Of a DNA stretch of 64,000 nt, positions 32,948-41,755 are shown in pieces (position 1 is the stretch's first letter; the number at the start of each line of letters is the position of its first letter). The notes under the pieces are model-generated. The model was given only the letters and a program-made list of their open reading frames with translations, searched no databases and was not told where the DNA came from. The position numbers were made by a program, and so were the translations under genes. Origin of the DNA: Martelella limonii (GTDB lineage Bacteria > Pseudomonadota > Alphaproteobacteria > Rhizobiales > Rhizobiaceae); the NCBI RefSeq assembly GCF_013344475.1, contig NZ_JABUOU010000001.1, positions 248,001 to 312,000 of the forward strand. The letters run 5' to 3'.

Positions 32948-34906
32948 CTAGGCGTCCGACGCCTTCCCTTTCGGGAACTTGATCACCCCGCCATCGCCCC
33001 GGATCATGGACATGGCGCGGGAGAAACTCTCTTCGAAGTCGATCTCATCTTCCTGCTGCCGCGGCTTCATCTGCGGCACGGTTGCAATGCGCGTGATGAC
33101 CGGGCGCTGAGGCTCGACAGGTGAGGGGGCTGCAGGCTTTTCGCCGCGATAGATGATCTCGCCGAGCTCGCGCGCGGTGAGTTTCTGTTTGGCTGCGAGT
33201 TCTGCCTTCTGGGCGCGCGCGAATTCGCGGCGGGTCTTGTTGTGCTCCCTGGCTTCGCCAAGGTTGAGGAAGCCCGCATCGTCGATGCAGTCTGCTTCGC
33301 AGATCAGCCTGTCCTCCAGATCGTAGATCCTTACGGACTGGTGCAGGTTGTCCGGATCGAACCGGATCGTGACCTTCTTGCCCGCAAATTGGGTGAGCTC
33401 CGCCGACCAGTAGCGGTTCTTCTGGAAATGGATCATGCCATTGCCCTTGGCGGCCTTGATGCCCTCGGAGGCGAGCAGCCAGAGCGAGCGCTGCGCTGTG
33501 GTCGGCCAGCGAACGATGCTTGTCGGGCTGGCTAGGCTTTCCTCGAACGTCTCGTCGAAGCTGCGGCCCCGGCAGGTCTCCGCCCGGCGTCCTGTCTGGG
33601 CGTTGTGTTCGGCGATCTGGGCGGCCACATGAGCTTTGAACTGATCGAGCGGGATCGCGCGCTCGCGATAGTTCTCGGGCTTGGCATCTGGCTTGTTGCC
33701 GGTATAGGCGCCCGAGCAGAAGGGATGCTTGCCGATCGCCTCGGCCAGATCACGCCAGGCGCGCTCGATTGGCTTCGATTGGCCGGAATAGGGCAGGGAC
33801 CAGTGCAGATTGATCCCGAGCGTCGTCACCAGCCCGCGCGGATCTTCCTCGCGAACCTTGTTGCGGAAGCGCGTCGGCGTCTGGCCTGAAATCCACTTGC
33901 TGGCAAAGGCGCGCCCGTTGTCCAGCACCATGTCATCGGGAATGCCGAATTGCTCGACCATGTCGCCGATAACGAGACGCACCGCCGTCCAGGTCTCCGC
34001 TTCCGAAAGCCGCCACGCGACGATCTTGCCGGAATAGACGTCCTGAATGGCGATCAGATACATGCGGGTCGGCTCTTTCGCCCAGGGGACGGATATGAAG
34101 ACATCGACCTTGTGGCCGTCCATGTTCACGACCTGCATCGCGTGGAGACCCGCCCGGCTGCGGCGCTGCGCCGGGTAGAGCGCCTTCGCCTTTTCCTTGC
34201 CGTCGCGGGCGATTACCTGTTCGGCGCGCGGGACTTCCGCCTCCAGCCGGCGACGCAGCGAACGTTCGCCGGGAACGGGCGTCCATCCTTCGCGTTTGGC
34301 AACCTTGATCATCCTCCGATAGCAGGCCGAAAACGCCGGGCGCTCCGGGCGAAGATAGTCGGAAACAAGAAACTGCCATGCTTCCTCATTGCATTCAGCC
34401 GCCCGTGTCGCGGATGAAAATGAGGGTGCGAGTGCGGCGAGCCAGTCGGCGCGCGGGGCCTTGTCGGCAAGCGACTGCCAGTAATAGAGCACGCGCTGAC
34501 TGACGCCTTCCATTTTCGAGACAACCTCGAAGGCTGTCCGCGCGGTCACGCCCGCCTCGATCATTTCACGGACCTTCAAAAGCGCCTTCAAACGCCTTTC
34601 ACAGGCTAGCTTATGGGCCTTCGAAAGGGCTTCATATTTCGCCCAGAGCGCTTTTCTGGCGGTGGCGGTTTCCCGGTCCCGCTTGTTCTCGGCTTCCAGA
34701 TGGCCGACATGCAGCCTTGCCTGCGCGGCATTGGGCAGGAGCGAGATATGGTATTCAAACCCGCCGCCGCGCCCGGCGCGCTTGCGGACATGGCCGCTCG
34801 CACGCCAGCCCTGGCGTTCGCCAAATTGCTCGATGCCGCGCCGCGTACCCGGCATGTCCGGAAGCTTTGCGTCGGCGAGTTCTGCAGAGGTAAACCACTC
34901 CTTCAT
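32948..34906 (-). CDS. MuA-type DDE transposase
   Basis: A 652-residue protein. Residues 1-60 form the Mu-type DNA-binding domain (MKEWFTSAELADAKLPDMPG). A helix-turn-helix region for end binding follows, then an RNase H-like core with the acidic triad at about D263 (VNMDGHK), D329 (MVLDNGRAF) and E381 (SKPIERAWRD), spaced as in MuA. A C-terminal beta barrel and a basic region for MuB contact come last. It carries out strand transfer during replicative transposition. All catalytic residues are present. Confidence 0.96.
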   Translation of the reverse strand: MKEWFTSAELADAKLPDMPGTRRGIEQFGERQGWRASGHVRKRAGRGGGFEYHISLLPNAAQARLHVGHLEAENKRDRETATARKALWAKYEALSKAHKLACERRLKALLKVREMIEAGVTARTAFEVVSKMEGVSQRVLYYWQSLADKAPRADWLAALAPSFSSATRAAECNEEAWQFLVSDYLRPERPAFSACYRRMIKVAKREGWTPVPGERSLRRRLEAEVPRAEQVIARDGKEKAKALYPAQRRSRAGLHAMQVVNMDGHKVDVFISVPWAKEPTRMYLIAIQDVYSGKIVAWRLSEAETWTAVRLVIGDMVEQFGIPDDMVLDNGRAFASKWISGQTPTRFRNKVREEDPRGLVTTLGINLHWSLPYSGQSKPIERAWRDLAEAIGKHPFCSGAYTGNKPDAKPENYRERAIPLDQFKAHVAAQIAEHNAQTGRRAETCRGRSFDETFEESLASPTSIVRWPTTAQRSLWLLASEGIKAAKGNGMIHFQKNRYWSAELTQFAGKKVTIRFDPDNLHQSVRIYDLEDRLICEADCIDDAGFLNLGEAREHNKTRREFARAQKAELAAKQKLTARELGEIIYRGEKPAAPSPVEPQRPVITRIATVPQMKPRQQEDEIDFEESFSRAMSMIRGDGGVIKFPKGKASDA

Positions 34907-35361
34907 GACCGCCCCCGCCGAATGTTCACCGGCCGCGCCGTCAGCGTCTTCAGCTCGGCAGTCAGCCTGCGGCGCTCCTGTTCAAGCCGAGCGATCTCTC
35001 CAAGGCGCGCCTCGTCGCCCTCCAGCAGCAAAAGGCCGTCATCGGAAACGATCTCGTCCCAAAGCCAAACCGCGCCGGTTGCTCGAACGAACGCCTTGAA
35101 GCGCGCGAGGCTGATATCGTGGCCGTTCTTGCTTTCCGCCGTGTAGGCATCGAGCGTCGCCTTGGAGATGGTCGAAAGGCCGAGATAAAGCGCCATCCGC
35201 GCCGCGATCGTGGGCCGGTCGTAAGGGCATTCGCGGATCGCCCGCGCCATGGCACGCTTCACCCGTGCCCGGAAACGCTCCAGGTCGATGGATTGTGCGG
35301 CCTCGCGCACCGGAAAAAGCGGTGCGGCAAAGAAATCGAGCTGATCGGGATCGGGCTTCAT
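34903..35361 (-). CDS. Early-operon DNA-binding-like protein
   Basis: A 152-residue protein with a basic helical N-terminal half (RARVKRAMARAIRECPYDRP), a helix-turn-helix-like YLGLSTISKATLDAYTAES, and a C-terminal coiled coil ending in a basic tail. It lies between the ParB-like and transposase genes and overlaps both by four bases. The family is found in Mu-like phages of alphaproteobacteria, but I cannot name its role. Confidence 0.6.
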   Translation of the reverse strand: MKPDPDQLDFFAAPLFPVREAAQSIDLERFRARVKRAMARAIRECPYDRPTIAARMALYLGLSTISKATLDAYTAESKNGHDISLARFKAFVRATGAVWLWDEIVSDDGLLLLEGDEARLGEIARLEQERRRLTAELKTLTARPVNIRRGRS

Positions 35362-36170
35362 GCCGCATCCTCCAGACCGATTTCAGCCAGAAACGCCTTG
35401 CGCGTGGCATCATCGGCGTTCGACCATATCTCCAACAGGGCCTTCAGCATGCCGTCGCGCTTCGCTTCTGGCTTTTCCGAGGGCCGGACGGCCTTCACAT
35501 GGCCGAGCGCCTTCTTCAGGTCGCCGTTCTCGGCGCGAAGGGCAATGGCCGCGCGCCGCTGCTCCTGCGGCTCCATCTTGGCAAGCTTCAGGAGCGCCGC
35601 CTGATTATCGGCCACCGGCGTGCCGCGCAGGGCGGCGCGTAGATCGGAATGCAGACGCTGAGCTATGCGGTTCAGTCGTTTAATCGCGTCGGGGGAGACA
35701 CCCATTCTGTCGGCGACATGCTTCGAAAAGCCGGCTTTGGCTTCGTCACCGATAATTAGGGGCAAGTTGCCCCTAATTGCCTTTGGTCCCGATACGATCT
35801 TTCCATACTTGTCTTCCCAGACATCGCGATACGTCTGAACGAAAACGGCTCTATCAATCACCGAAAGCTCATTGCGGAAAAGGTTCTCAGTGATCTCCAG
35901 AAGCACTGCTTCCTGCTGATCGGCATCGACGACGACCGCATCGATCTCCGTCTCGTCGAGCAGCTCCATGGCGCGCAGGCGGTGCGCTCCGGCCACCAGC
36001 GTATAAGCACCGCCCTTCGCGGCGGGTGTCGCACGAACGGTCACCGGGTTCAAAAGCCCGTGCTCGACAATGGAGGCCGAAATAGCCAGCGCATGGTCTT
36101 CCTCAACCGCGCGGAGCCGCTCAGGTACATGGATTTTGGCAATCGGGATCGTCTTGGAAACAGCCATCAC
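35358..36170 (-). CDS. ParB/Spo0J-like nuclease-domain protein
   Basis: A 270-residue protein. The N-terminal ParB-like domain (about 5-95) has IPIAKIHVPERLR, then LVAGAHRLRAMELL in the GEHRxxA position and ITENLFRNELSVIDRA matching ENLxRxDLxPIE. A helix-turn-helix follows at about 140-170. ParB domains bind CTP and DNA. In transposable phages such proteins may act in regulation or replication. Start at 36170 or 36167. Confidence 0.85.
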   Translation of the reverse strand: MMAVSKTIPIAKIHVPERLRAVEEDHALAISASIVEHGLLNPVTVRATPAAKGGAYTLVAGAHRLRAMELLDETEIDAVVVDADQQEAVLLEITENLFRNELSVIDRAVFVQTYRDVWEDKYGKIVSGPKAIRGNLPLIIGDEAKAGFSKHVADRMGVSPDAIKRLNRIAQRLHSDLRAALRGTPVADNQAALLKLAKMEPQEQRRAAIALRAENGDLKKALGHVKAVRPSEKPEAKRDGMLKALLEIWSNADDATRKAFLAEIGLEDAA

Positions 36171-36520
36171 GCTGCCTCCTCGTAGATGGAGGTCAGCGCC
36201 GCGTCGGCGCGTTCTGCCATGGCGGCGTAGTAGGCCAGAAACACCGGATTTCCGCAGCGCTCGTCGATGATACGCAGCGCCCGATAGACGGACTCGCGGG
36301 ATCTTTCCTGCATTCGCGCCACGCGCCGTTTCGGCACGTTGAACTTGCGGATCAGCATGTGCAGCGCAATCTGGCGCGCCAGCGCCGCATCAAACATCTC
36401 GTGGGGAGGGTCGATGATCTCGCCGATCGTCAGATAGGGAAACCCTTCCCGCACCGCCATCACGCAGGCATGGTAGAGCGCGTGTTCGCGTTCCTGGGCG
36501 CTGTAAGGATTGAAGGTCAT
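36167..36520 (-). CDS. Small helical early protein with HTH-like region
   Basis: A 117-residue protein. The start MTFNPYSAQEREHALYH at 36520 is preceded by GGAG six bases away; the frame upstream of it covers a structured non-coding region. The FNVPKRRVARMQERSRESVY segment looks like a helix-turn-helix. It is coupled to the ParB-like gene by a 4-base overlap. Confidence 0.6.
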   Translation of the reverse strand: MTFNPYSAQEREHALYHACVMAVREGFPYLTIGEIIDPPHEMFDAALARQIALHMLIRKFNVPKRRVARMQERSRESVYRALRIIDERCGNPVFLAYYAAMAERADAALTSIYEEAA

Positions 36521-36616
36521 GCGTCGCTCCGGCATGTCGAGGCCGCAATGCTTGATGTCTAATTCGCCGAGACGATTAGACTTGTGGTTGCGGCGGAAAA
36601 CGGAAAAAATGTGACT

Positions 36617-36728
36617 CGTGGAGCGGAAGGACAGCGCGCGTCGGCCGGGGGCTCGAGGTCTCGATAGAGACGGGCCTCTCCCAAATACCGGAGAACTGGC
36701 CAGAACCGTCTGACCCTCCCGCTCCACG
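36617..36728 (-). repeat. Long-range inverted repeat upstream of early genes
   Basis: CGTGGAGCGG (36617-36626) and CCGCTCCACG (36719-36728) are perfect complements about 90 bases apart, and a small GTCTC/GAGAC hairpin lies between them. The whole could fold into a multi-branched RNA in the early transcript between the Ner-like gene and the next gene. Confidence 0.45.
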
Positions 36729-36732
36729 TTCA

Positions 36733-37020
36733 TCAGGCGGCGTCCTTCGTGGTCTTCTCGCCTGTGGACTCTGCCGCGTATTCGCGCGACAGAATGGTGT
36801 TCGACCGTTTGGGATAGCGGCCGGGGAAAAGCAGTTCGACGGGAACCTTGAGAAAGCGGGCGATGGCACGCTCCACTTTCTCATTCGGCCGCTTCCATAC
36901 GGCGCGGAAGGTTCCGGGGTTGAGTTTGTTGATCTCAGCGAGCTTCGTCAGCGTCATGCCGCGACGATGAAGCTCCGCCTTGATCGCGAACTGATCCCAC
37001 GTTCTGGGTTTATCCGGCAT
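36733..37020 (-). CDS. Ner-like DNA-binding regulator
   Basis: A 95-residue protein. The first 75 residues (TWDQFAIKAELHRRGMTLTK through NPGTFRAVWKRPNEKVERAI) match the Ner/Nlp family of helix-turn-helix proteins. Ner in Mu shuts down early transcription and the repressor gene. It is divergent from the repressor, and GGAGAGACAG precedes its ATG. Confidence 0.9.
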   Translation of the reverse strand: MPDKPRTWDQFAIKAELHRRGMTLTKLAEINKLNPGTFRAVWKRPNEKVERAIARFLKVPVELLFPGRYPKRSNTILSREYAAESTGEKTTKDAA

Positions 37021-37037
37021 CTGTCTCTCCGGTCAGG

Positions 37038-37063
37038 GGGCTGTTCGCGCAGCCCTTATTTTT
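37038..37063 (+). terminator. Hairpin with T-run in the divergent control region
   Basis: GGGCTG and CAGCCC pair around TTCGCG, followed by TTATTTTT on the plus strand. Read as plus-strand RNA it is a terminator that would block transcription from the early operon side into the repressor. On the minus strand it is a hairpin in the Ner leader. Confidence 0.5.
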
Positions 37064-37106
37064 GGTCAAACAACGCGCATTTGCCGTCAGCGAGTGCGCT
37101 ACAGAA

Positions 37107-37154
37107 ATTAATAAACACAAAATGGGATTTGTAAACCCCAAAGTGTGTTTTGGG
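37107..37154. promoter_or_regulatory. Early promoter (minus) and adjacent operator dyad
   Basis: On the minus strand TTTACA (37130-37135) and ATTAAT (37107-37112) are 17 bases apart, upstream of the Ner-like gene. Beside the -35 box lies a dyad of CCCAAA and TTTGGG with a 6-base spacer (37137-37154), flanked by outer AACCCC and GGGGTT arms. It lies within the divergent repressor/early gap and is a likely repressor operator. Confidence 0.55.
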
Positions 37155-37161
37155 TGGGGTT

Positions 37162-37866
37162 GTGGCGAGGCAGGAACGGATAAAGACGGAGCTCGGTCGA
37201 CGGTTGCGCGAAATACGCGTTGAGCAGGGGGACCCCTCAAGGGAGGAGTTCGCTCCAACTTTGGGATTGCATGTCAATAGCTTAGCTAATTATGAGCGCG
37301 GAGATAGAGCCCCGAACATTGATGTTCTTCTGGCTTACCGGGAAAACCTGCACGTGGACCTCCATTGGCTTTTAACCGGTGAAGGCGAGATGTTCGGCGA
37401 CGCTCTAAAACTACAAAGTGGGGCTAACCTCACATCGGAGGCTGGGAAGCGTTTGCTTGCGCTTCCTTATTTTGACGCTGAGGCTTCTGCAGGTGTTGGA
37501 CGCATCGCGCTGGACGAATTGCCCTCCGGCTCAATAGCTTTCGAACGGGCCTTCCTCCGCAACCTGGGCGCATCACCGGACAATTGCTTCATCATAAAAT
37601 CGTATGGCGACAGCATGCTGCCAACGATCCCAGACAATTCCCTTCTGATCGTAGACGAAAGCCAAACCGAAAAAATCGAACACGGCTGCATCTACGTCTT
37701 CAGGGTAGGGGAGATCATGCTGGTAAAACGCGCCAAATGGCACATGACCGGAAAGCTAGAGCTGAGCTCGGACAACGATACCTATCAGTCCGAATTCCTC
37801 GACCAAACGCACGCGGACACGCTGAGCGTGTTAGGGAGGGTGGTGTACTTTTGCAGGGTGCCGTGA
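37162..37866 (+). CDS. LexA/CI-type phage repressor with S24 autopeptidase domain
   Basis: A 234-residue protein. GTG at 37162 is preferred because GGGTGGGG lies just before it; an in-frame TTG at 37150 is less likely. Residues 1-60 form a helix-turn-helix (SREEFAPTLGLHVNSLANYE). The C-terminal S24 domain has Ser151 in YGDSMLP, Lys189 in MLVKR, and an Ala-Gly cleavage candidate at about 110-111 (EASAGVG). It should keep lysogeny and self-cleave in the SOS response, unlike the Mu c repressor. It is divergent from the Ner-like gene. Confidence 0.92.
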   Translation: MARQERIKTELGRRLREIRVEQGDPSREEFAPTLGLHVNSLANYERGDRAPNIDVLLAYRENLHVDLHWLLTGEGEMFGDALKLQSGANLTSEAGKRLLALPYFDAEASAGVGRIALDELPSGSIAFERAFLRNLGASPDNCFIIKSYGDSMLPTIPDNSLLIVDESQTEKIEHGCIYVFRVGEIMLVKRAKWHMTGKLELSSDNDTYQSEFLDQTHADTLSVLGRVVYFCRVP

Positions 37867-37960
37867 AGAGTACACTCTTGTAAAATTTAGCAGCGCGTTT
37901 GAAAAAGAGAACTATTTAATTTGCACCCAGCTTGCGGCCGGAAGCGTAGAGGAGGAAAAG

Positions 37961-39808
37961 ATGCGTTCGTTTACAAAACTTAACTTAGGGTTCAGCAATG
38001 CAGAAAATTATAGAAGGAGGGAGAATAAAGATATTTTCTCAAGGTATTTCGTGAGAGATGAAAATTTAGAGAGAATAATTGATAGTAATATATATTTCCT
38101 TGTCGGAGAAAAAGGGACTGGTAAAACTGCATATTCGACATATTTATCAAATACAAAATATAAAAATAAAAATTCATTTTCTTTTGATGTCAGGCAGACA
38201 GAGTATCAAAAATTTATAGAGATAAAGAAATCAGGAAATCTCCCATTAAGTCAATATTCTGAAGTGTGGTCGCTGATATTTCTAATTCTATCGGCTACAA
38301 GTGTTCTGAGTGTAACAAGTACTCCCGCGTTTCTTCAGAGGTTTACCAAGATATCTCACCTTAAGAAGGCGATAGATGACTTTTATAAAGGGGCGTTTTC
38401 ACCAGAAATAGTTAAAATTCTTAGTTTTATACAATCTTCTGAAAATTCAGCATCATTGATCGCTAAATATAGCAACTTAGATGCGTCCCTTTCATCAAAG
38501 AAAAGGAATGAGACAAGGGATCAAAACTCCACGTTTCAAACCAACATTTTAAGTATCAGGCGTTCATTTGAGGATGCTATCTCTTCCTTGAAGCTCGATG
38601 AAGATTTTATTTTATTTATCGACGGAATCGATGTTCGGCCTGCGAACATTCCATATGATGAATATTTTGACTGCGTTCGAGGAATAATTGAAGCGACCTG
38701 GTCAGTTAACAACGACTTTTTCGCAAATATTAAGGATAGCCGCGGCCGCATCAAGGTTGTCCTTCTTGTTCGACCGGACATTTTTTTCAGATCTGGCCTC
38801 CACAATGTTAATACGAAGGTGCGCGATAATTCAGTACTTTTAGATTGGAAGACTGCCTATAAAGATCACCGGACTTCTCGGCTATTCTCTGTCGCAGATC
38901 GCATGCTGTCTGTTCAAAATGACGAGGTTGAAAGTGATGGCGCGGCATGGGACTTCTACTTTCCTTTTGAAGCCGGCAGCACCGTCGGATCCGATAGCGG
39001 CGAAGCCGATTCTACGACAACTTCGTTCATTTCTTTTCTTAGGTTTAGCTATCATCGTCCTCGCGACATAAACGCGATGATGTCTACTCTTCAGGAAATT
39101 TTGAAACGAAGAGGTGAGGTCGTCTCGGTAGAAAGGCGAGATTTTGATGATCCCACATTCCGCGACGCATTGGCAAACTACCTTTTAGGTGAATTGAAAG
39201 ACCAACTTCTCTTTTATTATAGCCAATCAGACTATGAACTTTTTCTTGCATTTTTCTCATACTTGGACGGAAAGATGAGATTTTCATACGATGAATATCT
39301 CGACAGCTTTCATGCGTTTATTGATAGCTGTTCCAGGTCGAGTACCGAATTGCCAAAATTCTTTGAATCTTCGGATGTGTTTTTGCAGTTTTTGTTCGAG
39401 CAAAATGTTATTTGTTACAAGGAGGGAGAGGGTATTTATGACCAATATTCGAATGATGATAAGACATTTATTAGATGGTGTTTTAGAGAGCGGACCTCCT
39501 CGAACTTGAATCCCAAAGTAAGAACGCATGTTAATTATGAGATATTTTATGGATTGACGAAGGCTCTAAATATAGGAAAGAGAATTAGGGTAGATAGAAA
39601 TAAAGAAAAGCGGGAAATAGGAACTGTTATCAAAGCGAAACCCAAATCAAATTTCGGTTTCATAAGGGGAGGCACGCAGCATTTAGATTATTATTTCAAG
39701 TTTTTCGATTTGGAAGCGGGCTACAAGCCGAGAGTTGGAGATCGAGTTAGCTACACTGCTACCATAGAGAATGGCAAAACTCGGGCAAAAAAAATCAGAA
39801 GGGCATGA
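37961..39808 (+). CDS. P-loop NTPase with C-terminal cold-shock-like domain (candidate defence protein)
   Basis: A 615-residue protein; GAGGAGG precedes the ATG. Residues about 35-60 have Walker A VGEKGTGKTA, and Walker B is ILFIDGID near 220. It resembles the Sll1717-type P-loop ATPases of bacteria. The last 65 residues (EIGTVIKAKPKSNFGFIRGG, then DYYFKFFD and GDRVSYTAT) match a cold-shock OB-fold, with GFI as RNP1. The gene is markedly AT-rich compared with the phage. It sits alone after the repressor in a block containing a restriction-modification system. A defence role is inferred; no activity is known from the sequence. Confidence 0.75.
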   Translation: MRSFTKLNLGFSNAENYRRRENKDIFSRYFVRDENLERIIDSNIYFLVGEKGTGKTAYSTYLSNTKYKNKNSFSFDVRQTEYQKFIEIKKSGNLPLSQYSEVWSLIFLILSATSVLSVTSTPAFLQRFTKISHLKKAIDDFYKGAFSPEIVKILSFIQSSENSASLIAKYSNLDASLSSKKRNETRDQNSTFQTNILSIRRSFEDAISSLKLDEDFILFIDGIDVRPANIPYDEYFDCVRGIIEATWSVNNDFFANIKDSRGRIKVVLLVRPDIFFRSGLHNVNTKVRDNSVLLDWKTAYKDHRTSRLFSVADRMLSVQNDEVESDGAAWDFYFPFEAGSTVGSDSGEADSTTTSFISFLRFSYHRPRDINAMMSTLQEILKRRGEVVSVERRDFDDPTFRDALANYLLGELKDQLLFYYSQSDYELFLAFFSYLDGKMRFSYDEYLDSFHAFIDSCSRSSTELPKFFESSDVFLQFLFEQNVICYKEGEGIYDQYSNDDKTFIRWCFRERTSSNLNPKVRTHVNYEIFYGLTKALNIGKRIRVDRNKEKREIGTVIKAKPKSNFGFIRGGTQHLDYYFKFFDLEAGYKPRVGDRVSYTATIENGKTRAKKIRRA

Positions 39809-39912
39809 TAAGTTTATTGGCCTGATACCGAGTACTTATTATTGGGTTTGCTAAAGTTTGGGCAGGTGCCTCTTTCGTTAGTTTTTTGATCCAGCTGTCG
39901 AAAGAGCCGCCT

Positions 39913-40041
39913 TTAGGTGAGATAGTGAACCACTGATCCGCGTTTCACACCCGAAATCACCAGCAGCGTCCAGCCCATAGCCTCGTATTCAGCCATTTGC
40001 CGCTGATCTCGCGCGACATTGCCGTCGAGCTTCCTCTCGTT
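39913..40041 (-). pseudogene. vsr: Fragment of vsr (C-terminal part)
   Basis: The minus strand encodes KLDGNVARDQRQMAEYEAMG followed by WTLLVI, matching the C-terminal half of very-short-patch-repair endonucleases. There is no N-terminal part, and the region after WTLLVI is not conserved. The plus-strand sequence between the two NTPase genes (39809-40150) otherwise holds no gene. Confidence 0.7.
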
Positions 40042-40150
40042 CTGTTTAGGGGAGACCGATTGCAGCCACGACCTCAAACAATCTAAGTCTGCAGTGTTTG
40101 GACGCTGAGTCGAGCCCTCTGTCGGCGACTGGGAGAAGAAGAGAACGCAT

Positions 40151-41662
40151 ATGAGCGATGAAATCTGGCATGAGGATCGTCTCAACCGTGAAGCCGATGC
40201 GAAATTTCTTATCCGGTTTCTGATCAACAGAATTGAGGAGCGAGCGCGGAGCGGCAGAACCAGATCCTACGTGCTCAATGTTAACGCGTCATGGGGCACT
40301 GGAAAAACGTTCTTCCTGGAGCGGCTTCAGCGTCAGCTCGAAAGTGAGCAGTATCCCGTGGCTTATGTGAATGCCTGGGCCGATGACCACGCTGCCGACC
40401 CTCTCCTGTCGGTCATGTCTGCGATCGACGAAGCCATCCAGCCCCTCATTGTCCATGACGAGGAGCAGGTCGAGAGGTGGAGAAAGGTAAAGGCCACCGC
40501 TAGCATTGTCGCGGTGTCCATCGCCAAGGGTGCGATTAAGCATTGGGCACGGAAGGCGATCGGAGAGGGGGCCGATGCAATCGGCGAGGCTGTTTTCGGC
40601 AACGATCAAAGCAGCGACGGCCGCAGCCAGCCTGTGATGGCCGATAGCATCAATGCAGAGCTGAACAGTGCCATTGACGACTATTCAAACAAACTTCTTT
40701 CCGGCTTCCGACGTAACAGAGAGATGATAGATCGCTTTCGCTCAGGCTTGAAGGAGTTCATCGAAAAGGTCGACACGGGAAGCCTTCACGCGCCTCTGTT
40801 CGTTCTCATAGACGAGCTTGATCGTTGCCGCCCGCTTTACGCCATAGAGCTGCTGGAGCGGATTAAACACATTTTCGAAACCGACAACGTCGTCTTCATC
40901 ATCGCCACGGACACTGATCAGCTTGGGCACTCGGTCAAAGCGATTTATGGGAGCGATTTTGACGCCGAGCGCTATCTGATGCGTTTCTTCGACCGAAGTT
41001 ACGAATTTGAGGAGCCGAGCGTCGAAGAATATGTAATTGAGCTTTGCGCACGATATAGAATTAATGAAGAAGATAGCTATAGCCTGCCTCGAGGCGTCGA
41101 CGTAGCAACATATTTGGCTGGGTGCTTCCACTTTCTGGGCCTTACGCTTCGGGATGTTGATCAATGCTTAGATATAATCCGAATCATTGAGACGACATGG
41201 ATATGGCCAGACCTGAAGATACAGATTTGTCTATTGGCTCCTTTGGTGGCCATTTATCAGCAGAAAAGAAGCATAAAAGGCGTAGAAATTATAAAAATTG
41301 AATTAAAAAAAATCCTCGAGACGAGGTCCAGCACAGGAAATACGTGGCTTTTTAATAAGGAAGGAGCAGCACCATTTGACGGGAGTGCAGCATTTCAAGG
41401 ACTGCTGGTGGGTTCCGTAAAAACTTTGTCTGCATCGTCAGAATTAGAAAATAATTCCTTCCGTTCTCCTTCCAATAATCTCACAACAAGTTGGGTCACC
41501 CGGCAATTTCAAGATGAGTTGATATCGTTGCATTCCGTCGATGGTAAGCTTATTCGAGAAGATGCTTTTTCTATAACCAGACAGTACCCGGACTTTATCA
41601 GAAGTGCCGGGAGACTTGTTGGACCCGCCTTCGACAAGGACGGCGCAAAGCCAAGAAACTAA
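40151..41662 (+). CDS. KAP-family P-loop NTPase (candidate defence ATPase)
   Basis: A 503-residue protein. The KAP core has Walker A NASWGTGKTFFL (about 44-55) and Walker B FVLIDELDRCRP (about 217-228), the typical KAP DELDRCxP form. A small helical insert with AIKHWARKAIGEGADAIGEA may form membrane-associated helices as in many KAP proteins. KAP NTPases are common in phage-defence islands. It is flanked on both sides by vsr pieces, suggesting recent insertion or rearrangement. The effector, if any, is not evident. Confidence 0.85.
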   Translation: MSDEIWHEDRLNREADAKFLIRFLINRIEERARSGRTRSYVLNVNASWGTGKTFFLERLQRQLESEQYPVAYVNAWADDHAADPLLSVMSAIDEAIQPLIVHDEEQVERWRKVKATASIVAVSIAKGAIKHWARKAIGEGADAIGEAVFGNDQSSDGRSQPVMADSINAELNSAIDDYSNKLLSGFRRNREMIDRFRSGLKEFIEKVDTGSLHAPLFVLIDELDRCRPLYAIELLERIKHIFETDNVVFIIATDTDQLGHSVKAIYGSDFDAERYLMRFFDRSYEFEEPSVEEYVIELCARYRINEEDSYSLPRGVDVATYLAGCFHFLGLTLRDVDQCLDIIRIIETTWIWPDLKIQICLLAPLVAIYQQKRSIKGVEIIKIELKKILETRSSTGNTWLFNKEGAAPFDGSAAFQGLLVGSVKTLSASSELENNSFRSPSNNLTTSWVTRQFQDELISLHSVDGKLIREDAFSITRQYPDFIRSAGRLVGPAFDKDGAKPRN

Positions 41663-41755
41663 GTGATTTTAGAGGTAAAGCTAGCGGCCATTACGCCGGC
41701 ATTGTGATGACCTAACGCAACGCAATAGAGTGGAAGGCAGATCGCCTTTCGTATA

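Noticed and set aside
34000-37000. CRISPR-like repeats in the early region
   Set aside because: Short repeats are codon-level similarities in GC-rich genes; there are no regularly spaced units.
40036-40227. N-terminal part of vsr upstream of the 39.9-kb fragment
   Set aside because: The frame is open but the residues do not match Vsr before KLDGN, so only the C-terminal part was called.
39809-41750. The two NTPase genes as one two-gene system
   Set aside because: They differ in base composition and are separated by 340 bp containing a vsr fragment on the other strand, so joint acquisition is not supported.
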